Positions 1-8,550 of a DNA stretch of 64,000 nucleotides are shown piece by piece. Each line of letters starts with the position of its first letter. Within the stretch, counting starts at the first letter, position 1. The notes beneath the pieces are model-generated. The model was not told where the DNA came from. It did no database searches and worked only from the letters and a program-made list of their open reading frames with translations. The position numbers and the translations under genes were made by a program. The stretch covers positions 1,736,001 to 1,800,000 of the forward strand of contig CAWGKI010000001.1 in NCBI GenBank assembly GCA_963823095.1, written 5' to 3'. Source of the DNA: CAIVVT01 sp963823095. Lineage in GTDB: Bacteria; Acidobacteriota; Terriglobia; Bryobacterales; Bryobacteraceae.

Positions 1-1
1 A

Positions 2-919
2 TCAGCGCATACCGGCGCGTAGGGCGCTCGCGAGTGCCCGCAGACGGGGACCCTCGCCGAGCGGCGCCGGCCAGTCCCGCAACGATGCGGCGACCAGGGA
101 AGCGCGATGGCCCGGTGAATCAGGGAGATTGCGCGCCGCGCGAAAGTGGATGTGCGCGAGCAAGCGCCGCCGGGTCAGGATCCGGTCGAATCCGGTCAGG
201 CCCTCAAGCAATGTGTTTTCGGCCATTCGCAGTTCGGCCTCCATCATCTCGAAGGCCTTGCTGCTGGCTCCGGCCGAACTCTCGTGGTAATTGATGAGCG
301 GCTCGGGCACGGCACAAAACGGGAAGCGAAGGTAGAGCCGGACAGCCAGATCCCAATCTTCGGCGAAGGTCCTCTGCGCCTCTCGAAATCCGCCAAGTGT
401 CAAGAAGGCGTCGCGTCGAATCATGTACGAGCTTGCCGAGCCGAAGCAGTTCCGGTAGCGAAAGTCGCGGGCGATATTCACGGGGTCGGGAAGAAAATCG
501 CCGTGGCGTTCCCCGTCCTCGCAATTCCGCGCGCCGGTGCAGCAGAATGCCGCCTCCGGAGCGCGCTCGAGTGCGTCGCACTGACGCTCCAGTTTCTCGG
601 GAAGCCATTCGTCATCCTGGTCGAGAAACGCCACCCAATCGCTTCCAAGCTCCCTCACACCGCGATTTCGAGCCGCGGCGGCGCCGCCGTTTGCCTGGGT
701 CACACAGCGCAAACGGTTTCCATAACTGGCGACGGCGTCAAGCGTCCCGTCCGTAGAGCCGTCGTTGACGATGACGAATTCGTCGGCCGGCCGGCTCTGG
801 GCCAGCACGCTTTCGATGGCGCGGCCCAGACCGTGGGCGTAATTGTAGGTCGGTATCACGACCCCGACTGTGAAGGCCTCTTTGTGTCGTGCCATCGCGC
901 TTGTTCGAATCTCAATCAA
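2..919 (-). CDS. Family 2 glycosyltransferase (GT-A fold)
   Basis: It likely transfers a sugar from a nucleotide-sugar donor to a cell-surface glycan at the cytoplasmic membrane face. The N-terminal half shows the classic GT2 pattern: VVIPTYNYAHGLGRAIESVL, then VNDGSTDGT for nucleotide binding, AAARNRG, and FLDQDDEWLPEK carrying the metal-binding Asp box. The C-terminal half (about residues 130-300) is the variable acceptor domain. The 305-residue length is usual for soluble GT2 enzymes. A second in-frame ATG at residue 9 (MARHKEAF) could be the true start, since the first eight residues look unlike a GT2 beginning. The stop lies at the window edge but is complete. The acceptor and sugar cannot be read from sequence. 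Other glycan genes lie 11 kb away. Confidence 0.88.
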   Translation of the reverse strand: MIEIRTSAMARHKEAFTVGVVIPTYNYAHGLGRAIESVLAQSRPADEFVIVNDGSTDGTLDAVASYGNRLRCVTQANGGAAAARNRGVRELGSDWVAFLDQDDEWLPEKLERQCDALERAPEAAFCCTGARNCEDGERHGDFLPDPVNIARDFRYRNCFGSASSYMIRRDAFLTLGGFREAQRTFAEDWDLAVRLYLRFPFCAVPEPLINYHESSAGASSKAFEMMEAELRMAENTLLEGLTGFDRILTRRRLLAHIHFRAARNLPDSPGHRASLVAASLRDWPAPLGEGPRLRALASALRAGMR

Positions 920-1113
920 GTCTATCCGAGCCCGGCGCGGCCGAAGTGGTGGATCGCGTCCTGGCGTGAGCCAGCCAGCGTCAAATTGAATTTACCGACG
1001 GAGTGCGGCCTGCCGCGCGGGGAGGCCATCGATGCGGGCATCAATGCGGGGTGGTGTCGTAAACGTTGCGTCGCGGAATTGAATCCGGGGGGCCAGGCAC
1101 GAGAAAGTTGCGC

Positions 1114-1509
1114 TCATTCGGCGGGTTCCTCGGGCGGGCTGTTGATCTCCGCAACTAAGGACTTCAGCCATTCCTTGATCTCTTTGGCTGGGGGCTGCTG
1201 GCCGGGAGCCTTTTCGTATTCCGCCTTCGAGTAAACGAAAAACGGATAGATTGTGTTTGTGGCAACGTCCACAAAAGCGAGAACACGGAACCCGCCCGAC
1301 TTGCCGCGGCCCATATCTGAGCATTGGCAACGGAACTTCCAGACCACATTTTGGAATCCGGGAACTCCGTCTCCATGAGCCGTGTAATCGGACCTGATGT
1401 CTTCGTACAGGCCGGCAAGGTCCCTATCGATGTGAGGAAAAGACTTCCGAAGTAGTTTTACTTTCTTGGAGAGCTTTGAACTAGCCTCGGCGTCGATGAG
1501 GAATGGCAC
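1114..1509 (-). CDS. RelE/ParE-like toxin of a putative toxin-antitoxin pair
   Basis: The 131-residue protein has the layout of RelE/HigB-type toxins: a helical N-terminus (KLSKKVKLLRKSF) followed by a sheet core reading GKSGGFRVLAFVDVATNT and IYPFFVYSKAEYEK, which matches the 'GKSGGYRVIY...Y.K' core of the family. Members cut mRNA on the ribosome or poison gyrase; which applies here cannot be told. It starts at GTG, 11 nt after the stop of an upstream gene on the same strand, so the two are probably co-transcribed. It is somewhat longer than typical RelE (about 95 residues), with an acidic C-terminal tail. The family call rests on pattern recognition only. Confidence 0.6.
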   Translation of the reverse strand: MPFLIDAEASSKLSKKVKLLRKSFPHIDRDLAGLYEDIRSDYTAHGDGVPGFQNVVWKFRCQCSDMGRGKSGGFRVLAFVDVATNTIYPFFVYSKAEYEKAPGQQPPAKEIKEWLKSLVAEINSPPEEPAE

Positions 1510-1520
1510 TTACAGAATCC

Positions 1521-1979
1521 CTATGCGGGGTGCCTTAGTTCCTCCAGCGCGGAGTTGACGAACGACCTCAAGTCGTCGTCCGATGCCCATGCAAGGGTTT
1601 CCACAATTTCCCCAAGCCGCTCGTTCTGCTCTTCCACGCTCCGGAACCAAGGGCGAAACACAACCCCTAGGAGCTTGGATCGTAGCGGAGAGTGCAGAAT
1701 ACGCGTCAGCTCGCCGTTGAGTTGCGCAAGCGGATCATATAGCTCTTTAGCCTGCTCGCAGGTCAATCGGCCGAGCTGGTCTCCGGAGAGGCAACGGTTG
1801 ATCGCCTTCAGGACAGTTGGGAATAGCCAAACCGCCAAAGCCGCCCGTACAAGGAAAGGCAGGCTGCGGCTCTGGCTCACGCTCGCGCTCAACGTCGCTT
1901 CGTTACGAAGCCAGCTGACCGGGCACACCATCGTAGCCACTGCCTTACCTCCTTTCCCACTCTTTATTTGCGGTTGCAT
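1521..1979 (-). CDS. Uncharacterised partner of the RelE-like toxin (possible antitoxin)
   Basis: This 152-residue protein is not recognised. The N-terminus is basic and Ser-rich with a hydrophobic stretch (LPFLVRAALAVWLFPTVL) that could be an amphipathic or membrane-associated helix. The second half is acidic and helical (SVEEQNERLGEIVETLAWAS). No DNA-binding helix-turn-helix or ribbon-helix-helix typical of antitoxins is evident. Its 11-nt spacing to the downstream RelE-like gene suggests an antitoxin-first operon. The start may be internal, for example MVCPVSW at residue 17. It could equally be an unrelated small protein that shares the transcript. Confidence 0.45.
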   Translation of the reverse strand: MQPQIKSGKGGKAVATMVCPVSWLRNEATLSASVSQSRSLPFLVRAALAVWLFPTVLKAINRCLSGDQLGRLTCEQAKELYDPLAQLNGELTRILHSPLRSKLLGVVFRPWFRSVEEQNERLGEIVETLAWASDDDLRSFVNSALEELRHPA

Positions 1980-2373
1980 GGTACCTCCTGCCAGGACGCA
2001 CCAAACCCAGACGTATTATATATCGGCGATTCGGGCATAGCGAGTAGCTTTTCCGTATCCGCAATTGGTTAGACGTACGATTGCACTAGCCAGGTTCACG
2101 AACTAGCCACGTATTCTACTCTGAAGTAGTACCGATCAACTACCAACCTTCTCGGCTTGGAGTGCTTACTGATTCGGAAGAGGTGAGTTGAACGAACGAT
2201 TGCGTTGGGTTAGGCCTTCCAATGCAACGGTGCCGCTACTGCCCCACCAGTTCCTGAATCGGCGAGATGTGATTCGCGATCCCGCTTTCCGTGGCGCGCC
2301 GAAGCTCCGGTCGATCCCGTCGATCCGTCGATCCGGGAGCCGCCCGGATGCCATGCTGGTATCCTGAATACTG
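1980..2373. other. Intergenic region between the toxin pair and scpA
   Basis: No convincing gene is seen. This stretch is noticeably more AT-rich than its neighbours. Near 2013-2022 the run tattatatat could supply a -10 element for the leftward toxin operon. Near 2307-2335 a short direct repeat (gatccgtcgatcc) precedes scpA. No terminator or RNA gene was recognised. Confidence 0.4.
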
Positions 2374-3162
2374 GTGTCTTCTCCTCTGAACATCCAGTTG
2401 GAGCATTACGAGGGGCCGCTGGACCTGTTACTGGATTTGATTCGCAGACAGCAAATCAACATCTACGACATTCCGATCGCTCAGATCACCCAGCAGTACC
2501 TCGACTATCTCCACCGCGCCATGGCACTCGACATCGAGCTGTCGGCGGAGTTCGTCTACATGGCGGCGACTCTGATCCACATCAAGAGCCGCATGCTCCT
2601 GCCGCGCGATCCGGAGCTGGACAAACTGGACCCGGAAGAGGATCCGCGCAAAGAGCTGGTCGACCGGCTGATCGAGCACGAGCAGTACCGGTCGGCGGCG
2701 GCAATGTTGCAGGAAAAGCGGATGATCGAGGAAGCGATCTGGACCAATCCTCAGGTCCAGGGGTTCGTACTGGACGAGCAGGAGCCCGGTCTTGCGGTCA
2801 GCCTGATCGATTTGGTGAAGACGTTCCAAAAAGTGCTGGAACGCGCCAAGCTCCGCCCGATGTACGAGGTGAGCAAGGAAGATGTCGGCATCCCCGACAT
2901 GATCCTGTTCCTGAAACAGACCCTTTCGGCGCTGCCCAAACGGCAGACGCTGGCGCTGGTGCCGTTGTTTGAGCAACAGCGCTCGCGGCGGGCGATGATC
3001 TGCCTTTTCCTGGCCATCCTCGAGATGGTGAAGCAGCAGGCGATCCACCTGACGCAGGCGGAAAACTTCGGCGAGATCCACGTCCGGCGGGACGAGAGGT
3101 TCGACGAAATGCTCGCGGCGGACGAGGATGCGGCGCGGATCGAACAAGAGTATAAGAGTTAG
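2374..3162 (+). CDS. scpA: Segregation and condensation protein A (ScpA kleisin)
   Basis: ScpA is the kleisin subunit that bridges the Smc dimer and binds ScpB in the bacterial condensin, compacting and separating new chromosomes. The N-terminus (NIQLEHYEGPLDLLLDLIR, then QQINIYDIPIAQITQQYLDY) is the hallmark Smc-neck-binding region. The central segment MAATLIHIKSRMLLP is also diagnostic, and the C-terminal winged helix lies around residues 190-255. At 262 residues the length is normal. It uses a GTG start. scpB follows after 19 nt and rluB overlaps scpB, the widely conserved scpA-scpB-pseudouridine synthase order, so one transcript is likely. Confidence 0.96.
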   Translation: MSSPLNIQLEHYEGPLDLLLDLIRRQQINIYDIPIAQITQQYLDYLHRAMALDIELSAEFVYMAATLIHIKSRMLLPRDPELDKLDPEEDPRKELVDRLIEHEQYRSAAAMLQEKRMIEEAIWTNPQVQGFVLDEQEPGLAVSLIDLVKTFQKVLERAKLRPMYEVSKEDVGIPDMILFLKQTLSALPKRQTLALVPLFEQQRSRRAMICLFLAILEMVKQQAIHLTQAENFGEIHVRRDERFDEMLAADEDAARIEQEYKS

Positions 3163-3181
3163 CAACCGCGGAAATACCGAG

Positions 3182-4339
3182 ATGGAAGAAGAGAAGCTAC
3201 ACGAGGCTGCCGAGCAGCCCGCGACAGAAGTATTGGCTGAAGAACAGCTTGCGCCGGAGGTGTCCGTTGCTGACGAAGCGTCGGGAGACGTCTCCGCCGA
3301 GCACGCGACGGTTCAGTCCCTTGAGTCCGCGGATGAGAGCGCGAATGATGACGGCCCGGAGGATGCCAGTTCGGGCGAACTGGACGAGGACCTTCTCGAA
3401 GACGAACTCGTACCCGACGACCAAGATCCGGTGTCGGATGCGGAGGAGATCCCCGAAACCGATCAGGAGATGAATGAGGACGCGCCGCTTCCTAACGGTG
3501 AGAACGCCACTTCAGAGAACGACTCCGATTCGGAGACCTCGATCAATGCGTATGAGCTGATCGGGTCCACGGAAGACCAGGCCACGGAAGCGGAAACTGA
3601 CGCAGCCACTCTGAAGGCGGTCCTGGAAGCGATCGTCTATGTGCTTCCGGAACCGGTGCCCGCGGCGCAAATGGCCGCGGCTCTGAACCAGCCGGTCGAA
3701 CGGGTGGAGAGCATCCTGCGCGAGTTGATGGAGGACACCGCGCGCGCCGATCGCGGAGTGTTCGTGCGCGAAGTGGCGGGCGGCTATCAGGTCGCCACGA
3801 AACCGGAGCACCACGAAGCGATCCGCAATTTCGTCAAGAACTTGAAGCAGCCGCTGAAGCTTTCGGGCGCGGCGCTGGAAACCCTGGCCGTGATCGCCTA
3901 CAAGCAGCCGGTAACGGCACCGGAAATCATGGAGATTCGCGGCGTGCAGGGTGTCGGAGTCTTGAAAACGCTGCTGGACCGGAAGCTGATTACAACCGCA
4001 GGGCGCAAGAACGTGGTCGGCAAGCCAATCCTGTACAAGACGACCAAGGAGTTCCTGACGCAGTTCGGACTGAATCGCATCTCGGAGCTGCCGACGCTGA
4101 AAGAATTCGAAGAGATCCGGCGCCAGTCGATCTCTGACGACGAGTTGGAGGAGCGGCCGGAAGCGGATGCCTCGGCCCCACTGCTGCAACAGGCAGCCGA
4201 ACTGGAGCGCTCCGGCGATGCCGCCGCCTCGGGTTTCGTGTTGGAGACAGACCCGCGTCCCGAGTCCGAAGCCGATCCGCAACCGGAAGCGCCGCCCACG
4301 CCCGAAACCGGGCCCGAATCAGAGGAGAACCATGGCTGA
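3182..4339 (+). CDS. scpB: Segregation and condensation protein B (ScpB) with long acidic N-terminal extension
   Basis: ScpB dimers bind ScpA and regulate the Smc ATPase in the condensin complex. The conserved core of two winged helices lies near residues 140-330, with LKAVLEAIVYVLPEPVPAAQM, AGGYQVATKPEH and LSGAALETLAVIAYKQPVT, the last being the family signature. The first 135 or so residues are a Glu/Asp/Ser-rich disordered extension and the last 60 are Pro/Glu-rich; typical ScpB has only about 190 residues, so both tails are unusual. The ATG at 3182 (MEEEKLHEA) is chosen because the earlier in-frame ATG at 3128 lies inside scpA and adds a basic leader. The stop overlaps rluB by 8 nt. Confidence 0.93.
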   Translation: MEEEKLHEAAEQPATEVLAEEQLAPEVSVADEASGDVSAEHATVQSLESADESANDDGPEDASSGELDEDLLEDELVPDDQDPVSDAEEIPETDQEMNEDAPLPNGENATSENDSDSETSINAYELIGSTEDQATEAETDAATLKAVLEAIVYVLPEPVPAAQMAAALNQPVERVESILRELMEDTARADRGVFVREVAGGYQVATKPEHHEAIRNFVKNLKQPLKLSGAALETLAVIAYKQPVTAPEIMEIRGVQGVGVLKTLLDRKLITTAGRKNVVGKPILYKTTKEFLTQFGLNRISELPTLKEFEEIRRQSISDDELEERPEADASAPLLQQAAELERSGDAAASGFVLETDPRPESEADPQPEAPPTPETGPESEENHG

Positions 4340-6465
4340 GGAACGTCTGCAGAAGATTCTGGCGCAAGCCGGATTCGCGAGCCGGCGGAAGGCCGAGCAG
4401 TTGATCGTCGAGGGCCGGGTGACGGTGAACGGCGAGGTTCTCAAGGAACTGGGCTCGAAGGCCGATCCGGAGACGGACTCCATCAAGGTGGACGGCACGC
4501 TGGTCAGGCTGCCGAAGCGTCACGTCTACATCGCGCTAAACAAACCTCGCGAGGTGGTGACCACCGTGAGCGACCCGCAGGGGCGCACGACGGTGATGCA
4601 TTTGCTGAAAGGGGTGAAGGAGCGCGTCTTCCCAGTAGGCCGGCTGGATTACCACTCCGAGGGGCTGCTGCTGTTGACGACGGACGGCGACTTCGCCAAT
4701 CGCATCACGTCGCCCGCAGGCCACGTCGAGAAGGTTTACGTCGTGAAGGCGAACGGCTTCCTGAGCGAGGAACAGCTCACAGGGTTCGAGGCGGGTGTCC
4801 CATTGAGCGGACGGCGAACGGCTCCGGCCAAGATCAAGCTGATCCGGAAAAGCGTGAACCCGTGGTATGAAGTTCGGCTGATGGAAGGCCGTCAGAACCA
4901 GATCCGCATCATGTTCACGCACTTCCACCGGCTGGTGGAGAAGCTGCGGCGAGTGAAGATCGGGTTCCTCACTTTGGGTGGACTGCCGCCGGGAATGTGG
5001 CGCTATCTCAACGCGGAAGAAGTCGAGCATTTTCAGAAACTGATTAGCCGCAGCGAGGCGGAATCGCTGCGCCACTCCCGGAAACCAGTTCCGTCCGGGC
5101 AGGAAGGCCCGATCGAAACGGTCAGAAGCGAGTACCCGGTGCTGCCCAAGGAACGTTTCCGGCGTCCGAAATTCCACCCACCGGAAGAGTCCGGAGCGCA
5201 TGCCGAGCTGCGTGGAGGAGACCGGCCGGTCACGCGAAGGCCCACGACTCCGCGTCAAGAGTTCGAGCGGCCCGCGGCGCAGGGACCACGGTCTGATGCA
5301 TCGGAGTTTGAGAAGCCAACGGAAGAACGAAGCGCGCCGAGACCAGAAGTTCGGGTGCGACCAGACGGTTCCAGATTCCAGAGGCCCACATCAGACCGGC
5401 CGAATGCGAGGAGGCCGGATTCGCGGCCGTTTGAGGGACCAACATCCGACAGGCCCTCGCGGCCTCCGTCAGATAGACCGGCGTCGAGGAGACCGGATTC
5501 GCGGTCGTTCGACGGGCCGAGGTCGGACAGGCCTTCGTTCAAGCGCCCGATATCCGATAGACCGCCGTCCAAGAGACCCGAGCGCACGACCGTACGATGG
5601 ACCAAGGTCCGACAAGCCCTCGCGGCCCCCATCGGATAGACCGGCGTCGAGGAGACCGGATTCGAGGTCATTCGACGGACCGAAGGCTGATCGACCTTCG
5701 TTCAAGCGCCCCATTTCCGACCGGCCGCCGTTGAAGGGACCGGGCTCGCGGCCATACGACGGACCACGATCCGACAAGCCCTCGCGGCCTCCGTCGGATA
5801 GACCGACGTCGCGGAGACCGGATTCGCGGTCGTTTGACGGGCCGAAGTCTGACCGACCATCGTTCAAGCGTCCGCCATCCGACAGACCGGATTCGAGGAG
5901 ACCGGACTCGCGGCCGTACGATCGCCCATGGTCCGACAGGCCCTCGCGGCCTCCGTCGGATAGACCGGCATCGAGGAGACCGGATTCGCGGTCGTTTGAC
6001 GGGCCGAAGTCCGACAGGCCATCGTTCAAGCGTCCGCCATCCGACAGACCGGATTCGAGGAGACCGGGCTCGCGGCCGTACGATGGGCCACGATCCGACA
6101 AGCCTTCGCGGCCTCCGTCGGATCGACCGGCGTTCAGGAAGCCTGATTCGCGATCGTTTGACGGGCCGAGGTCCGATAAGCCCTCGTTCAAGCGCCCCAT
6201 TTCCGACAGACCGCCGTCGAAGAGATCGGACTCGCGGCCATACGATGGACCAAGACCCGAAAGGCCCTCGTCCAACCGGCCGCCTTCGAGAGGAGGCCCT
6301 GGATCCCGGCCGTACGGTGGACCGAAATCGGGCGGGCCCCGGTCTGAGGGACCGGCCTCCAGAGGACCAGGATCGAGGCCTCCTGGCGGCCCCAATTCCG
6401 ACCGGCCCGGCTCCCGCAAGCCGCCGTCCCGCAAGCCCGGCCCGCGCAGGAGAGATGACCGTTGA
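4332..6465 (+). CDS. rluB: RluB/RsuA-family rRNA pseudouridine synthase with a repetitive tail (frameshifted)
   Basis: It isomerises a uridine to pseudouridine in rRNA, probably 23S as in RluB. Residues 1-60 form an S4 RNA-binding domain (RLQKILAQAGFASRRKAEQL). The catalytic domain follows, with the catalytic Asp in VGRLDYHSEGLLLLTTDGD and a closing MEGRQNQIRIMF motif. The family normally ends near residue 250; here a disordered tail of about 440 residues built from RPxSDRP units follows. The first frame stops at 5637-5639, but the repeat continues without change in the +1 frame from about 5580 to the stop at 6463-6465. One extra base lies within 5577-5592, shown by the repeat period becoming 163 instead of 162. 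Without it the product is about 710 residues; with it, 436. The catalytic domain is intact either way. It overlaps scpB by 8 nt. Confidence 0.88.
5395..6260 (+). repeat. 162-bp tandem repeat encoding a 54-residue Arg/Pro/Ser/Asp unit
   Basis: Successive copies of the block beginning ctcgcggcc lie at 5456, 5619, 5781, 5943 and 6105. The spacings are 163, 162, 162 and 162 bases, so about five to six copies exist with few substitutions. Each copy encodes 54 residues containing RPYDGPRSDKPSRPPSDRP, SRRPDSRSFDGPKSDRP and FKRPISDRPPSKRP. The period is a multiple of three, so copy number can change without breaking the frame. The single 163-base interval marks the frameshift in the host gene. The codon bias of the array also leaves a long meaningless open frame on the opposite strand. 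Confidence 0.93.
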
Positions 6466-6857
6466 CCCCGGAGCAGCAAATCCTGCAGGATTGCCACACC
6501 ATCGCGGTGGTTGGCCTGTCTTCGAACCCGCTGAGGCCAAGCTACGAAGTCGCGAAGTTCATGCAGAAACGCGGCTACAAGATCATCCCGGTGAATCCAC
6601 AGGAAGCGGAGGTGCTCGGAGAGAAGTCCTACGCGCGCCTGGAGGACATCCCCGTTAAGGTGGATTGCGTGGATGTCTTCCGCCGTCCCGAATTCGTGCC
6701 CGCTATCGTGGATTCGGCCATCGCAATCGGAGCAAAAGCAGTCTGGCTCCAACTCGATGTGATCCACGACGAGGCTTTCGCTCGCGCTCAAGCGGCAGGT
6801 TTGCTGGCTGTCCAGGATCGCTGCCTGCTGATCGAGCACCGGCGATACTTCCGGTAG
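6462..6857 (+). CDS. CoA-binding (Rossmann) domain protein, YccU type
   Basis: A stand-alone 131-residue CoA-binding domain like the N-terminal domain of succinyl-CoA ligase alpha. TIAVVGLSSNPLRPSYEVA is the nucleotide-binding loop and IIPVNPQEAEVLGEKSYARL is diagnostic for the YccU group, followed by VDVFRRPEFVP and KAVWLQLDV. Family members bind CoA but their role is not settled. It starts at TTG inside the TTGA that also holds the stop of the rluB tail frame (4-nt overlap). This translational coupling is independent support for the tail frame ending at 6465 being real. Confidence 0.88.
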   Translation: MTPEQQILQDCHTIAVVGLSSNPLRPSYEVAKFMQKRGYKIIPVNPQEAEVLGEKSYARLEDIPVKVDCVDVFRRPEFVPAIVDSAIAIGAKAVWLQLDVIHDEAFARAQAAGLLAVQDRCLLIEHRRYFR

Positions 6858-7274
6858 AACCGGCTCACCCAGTGATTGGCGATGCCCTGCATGCCCTAAT
6901 GCGGGGATGCAACGCGACATATCATCGATCGCTCGGACCATGGGCTCGGGGCGTAGGTAGTGGGTCAGTGAGCAAGTCTGACGCAGACCTAGCCCTCCAC
7001 GCCTGCGCGGCGCAACCCGCCCAGTTTACGCTATGCGCACCATATCGAGCACTGGCCGCGTCGAGGACTCTCGGCTACACGACTGCGCGTCACCTCAATT
7101 GTCTCCACGTGCGACGTGATCCGCGCTTCACCCATTCATCGCGTCCATTATTGCTGTATTTTGAGTAGGGTGGCGGTTGTGGAGCCGAGTGGCCCGGTGT
7201 CAAGCGATGTCGGGAACTTGCGGCTGGAACGCAGTGTCGAATTAAGTAGGCTCGACTGATGGGCGAGTCGATAT
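6858..7274. other. Non-coding stretch of about 420 bp
   Basis: No gene is supported. A short imperfect hairpin occurs just after the CoA-binding gene (gcatgccctaatgcggggatgc, near 6889-6910) and may act as its terminator, but no U-run follows. Open frames here have no family-like features. No tRNA, riboswitch or repeat was recognised. Confidence 0.35.
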
Positions 7275-7553
7275 ATGCAACATCGCCCTCTTATCATTGC
7301 GACTCTCGCGAGCGTTATGGCCTTGGCCCTATTGGCAGCGGAGACCGTTCGAAACATGTTTGTAGAACCTCCGCCGCCCCCGGCAACCCAATGTGGATAC
7401 AACGCCCGTTGCTCGTCGCCTGACTACTTTGGCGTACCGCCACCGCTGATTGCGCCGAAGATGGCGGACATTAAGCCGCTCGTGGTTCCGACCACATCGA
7501 AAGCCGCGAGGAGCCGGAATGGTAAGCGCCAGAACGGGACGAACATTAATTGA
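7275..7553 (+). CDS. Small hypothetical protein with N-terminal hydrophobic segment
   Basis: A 92-residue protein, not recognised. Residues 5-22 (PLIIATLASVMALALLAA) form a signal peptide or membrane anchor. A Pro-rich patch (EPPPPPA), two Cys (CGYNARC) and a basic C-terminus follow. The start ATG has only a weak upstream purine stretch. Such small exported proteins are common around acidobacterial secreted genes, but nothing beyond the hydrophobic N-terminus supports expression, so this may be spurious. Confidence 0.35.
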   Translation: MQHRPLIIATLASVMALALLAAETVRNMFVEPPPPPATQCGYNARCSSPDYFGVPPPLIAPKMADIKPLVVPTTSKAARSRNGKRQNGTNIN

Positions 7554-7768
7554 GTGGCATCGAGAACTCCGCGCGAATTGTCGCCACTCCCCATTCGATT
7601 TCGCGCAGGTACTCAAATTCCGTCCACCCCTTTGGTGACAGAATGATCCCCACCAATCGGACTATCGTCGGTCAATTGGCGGCATTGGTGGAATACCGCG
7701 TTACCGTAGTCTGACCCTGCGGACGGAGTGCCCGGTGCCGCAAGGCTGGGCCAACGGACATAGAGGCG

Positions 7769-8500
7769 GTGATGGACTCCGACGTCCGTGATAAGCTGAG
7801 CGTCGTGAAACGGTTTTGGGCGGCAATTCTCTTGTTTCCGTTGATTGGTGCTGAAACGAGAACCGTTCACGGGATCGTGGTGGATGCCGCAGGTGTACCC
7901 CTTCAGGATGTGTGCCTCGACCACTACGGAGCAATCTACTGCAACATCAAGACCGATGCTCTCGGAAAGTTTGAGATACGTACGGCAGCGTCTGCGTTCG
8001 CATTGCGGAAACCCCTCTACGCACCTCAAATCAGGAAGGTGACGGGCGACTTCCTGCGCGTGGTCATGCCGTCCGCGACGCTGACGGCTCCGGCTTGTTC
8101 TCAAGCCTGCACCAGGGGTCTGCACGGGCTGTTCTGCTTTCCGGAAATCAAGGGCGTAAAGTCGACCAAACCCAGCACGGACATCGATTACACGGCCCGA
8201 TGGTACTGGGTGAAGGCTGGGGGGAAGAAGGTCGGGATTAAGCACGGGCGAGGTCCTTCCTGGACTCTCGGTCTGCCGCACGACAGGGACGTTTGGGAGG
8301 CGGAGGAATACTCGGAGCGCGACTATGCTACTGCGTGGGGCGGATTGATCATTGACGCTCGGGGCAAGCGGCCGGACGGCAGCGCCTGGCGCTATATCGG
8401 AACCGTTGGGGAATCCGTATCATACGACGGGCTGAAGGACGCGACGGCGCGGGCGCAGTTGGACAAGGTCCTAGACGGGTTCTGCGTCAATACTCGGTAG
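7769..8500 (+). CDS. Secreted protein with carboxypeptidase-regulatory-like (CnaB) fold
   Basis: After a hydrophobic leader (FWAAILLFPLIGAETRT), residues 32-75 read VHGIVVDAAGVPLQDVCLDH and DALGKFEIRT. This is the beta-sandwich pattern of carboxypeptidase regulatory-like domains that acidobacteria use in many exported proteins. The rest is unfamiliar, with a CSQACTRG motif that may form a disulfide. A GTG at 7805 (VKRFWAAILL) would place the signal peptide exactly at the N-terminus and may be the true start rather than the ATG. No enzyme motif is visible. It has its own intergenic region on both sides. Confidence 0.6.
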   Translation: MMDSDVRDKLSVVKRFWAAILLFPLIGAETRTVHGIVVDAAGVPLQDVCLDHYGAIYCNIKTDALGKFEIRTAASAFALRKPLYAPQIRKVTGDFLRVVMPSATLTAPACSQACTRGLHGLFCFPEIKGVKSTKPSTDIDYTARWYWVKAGGKKVGIKHGRGPSWTLGLPHDRDVWEAEEYSERDYATAWGGLIIDARGKRPDGSAWRYIGTVGESVSYDGLKDATARAQLDKVLDGFCVNTR

Positions 8501-8550
8501 ACCGCCATCTCGGGAACTGACCCCCTACCTGGGCGTACAATCTGAAGACC

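Noticed and set aside
893..920. A ttcgaatc motif resembling a tRNA T-arm
   Set aside because: It lies at the glycosyltransferase start region; no cloverleaf can be formed around it.
146..1234. A 362-codon plus-strand open frame over the glycosyltransferase
   Set aside because: It is antisense to a clear GT2 gene and has no family features.
5395..6260. Regularly spaced repeats as a CRISPR array
   Set aside because: The repeats are directly tandem, coding, 162 bp long and have no spacers.
5469..6941. A 490-codon open frame on the minus strand across the rluB tail
   Set aside because: It follows the 162-bp repeat exactly and encodes low-complexity Arg/Gly/Ser units. Its openness is a by-product of repeat codon bias; the plus strand continues the coupled gene order.
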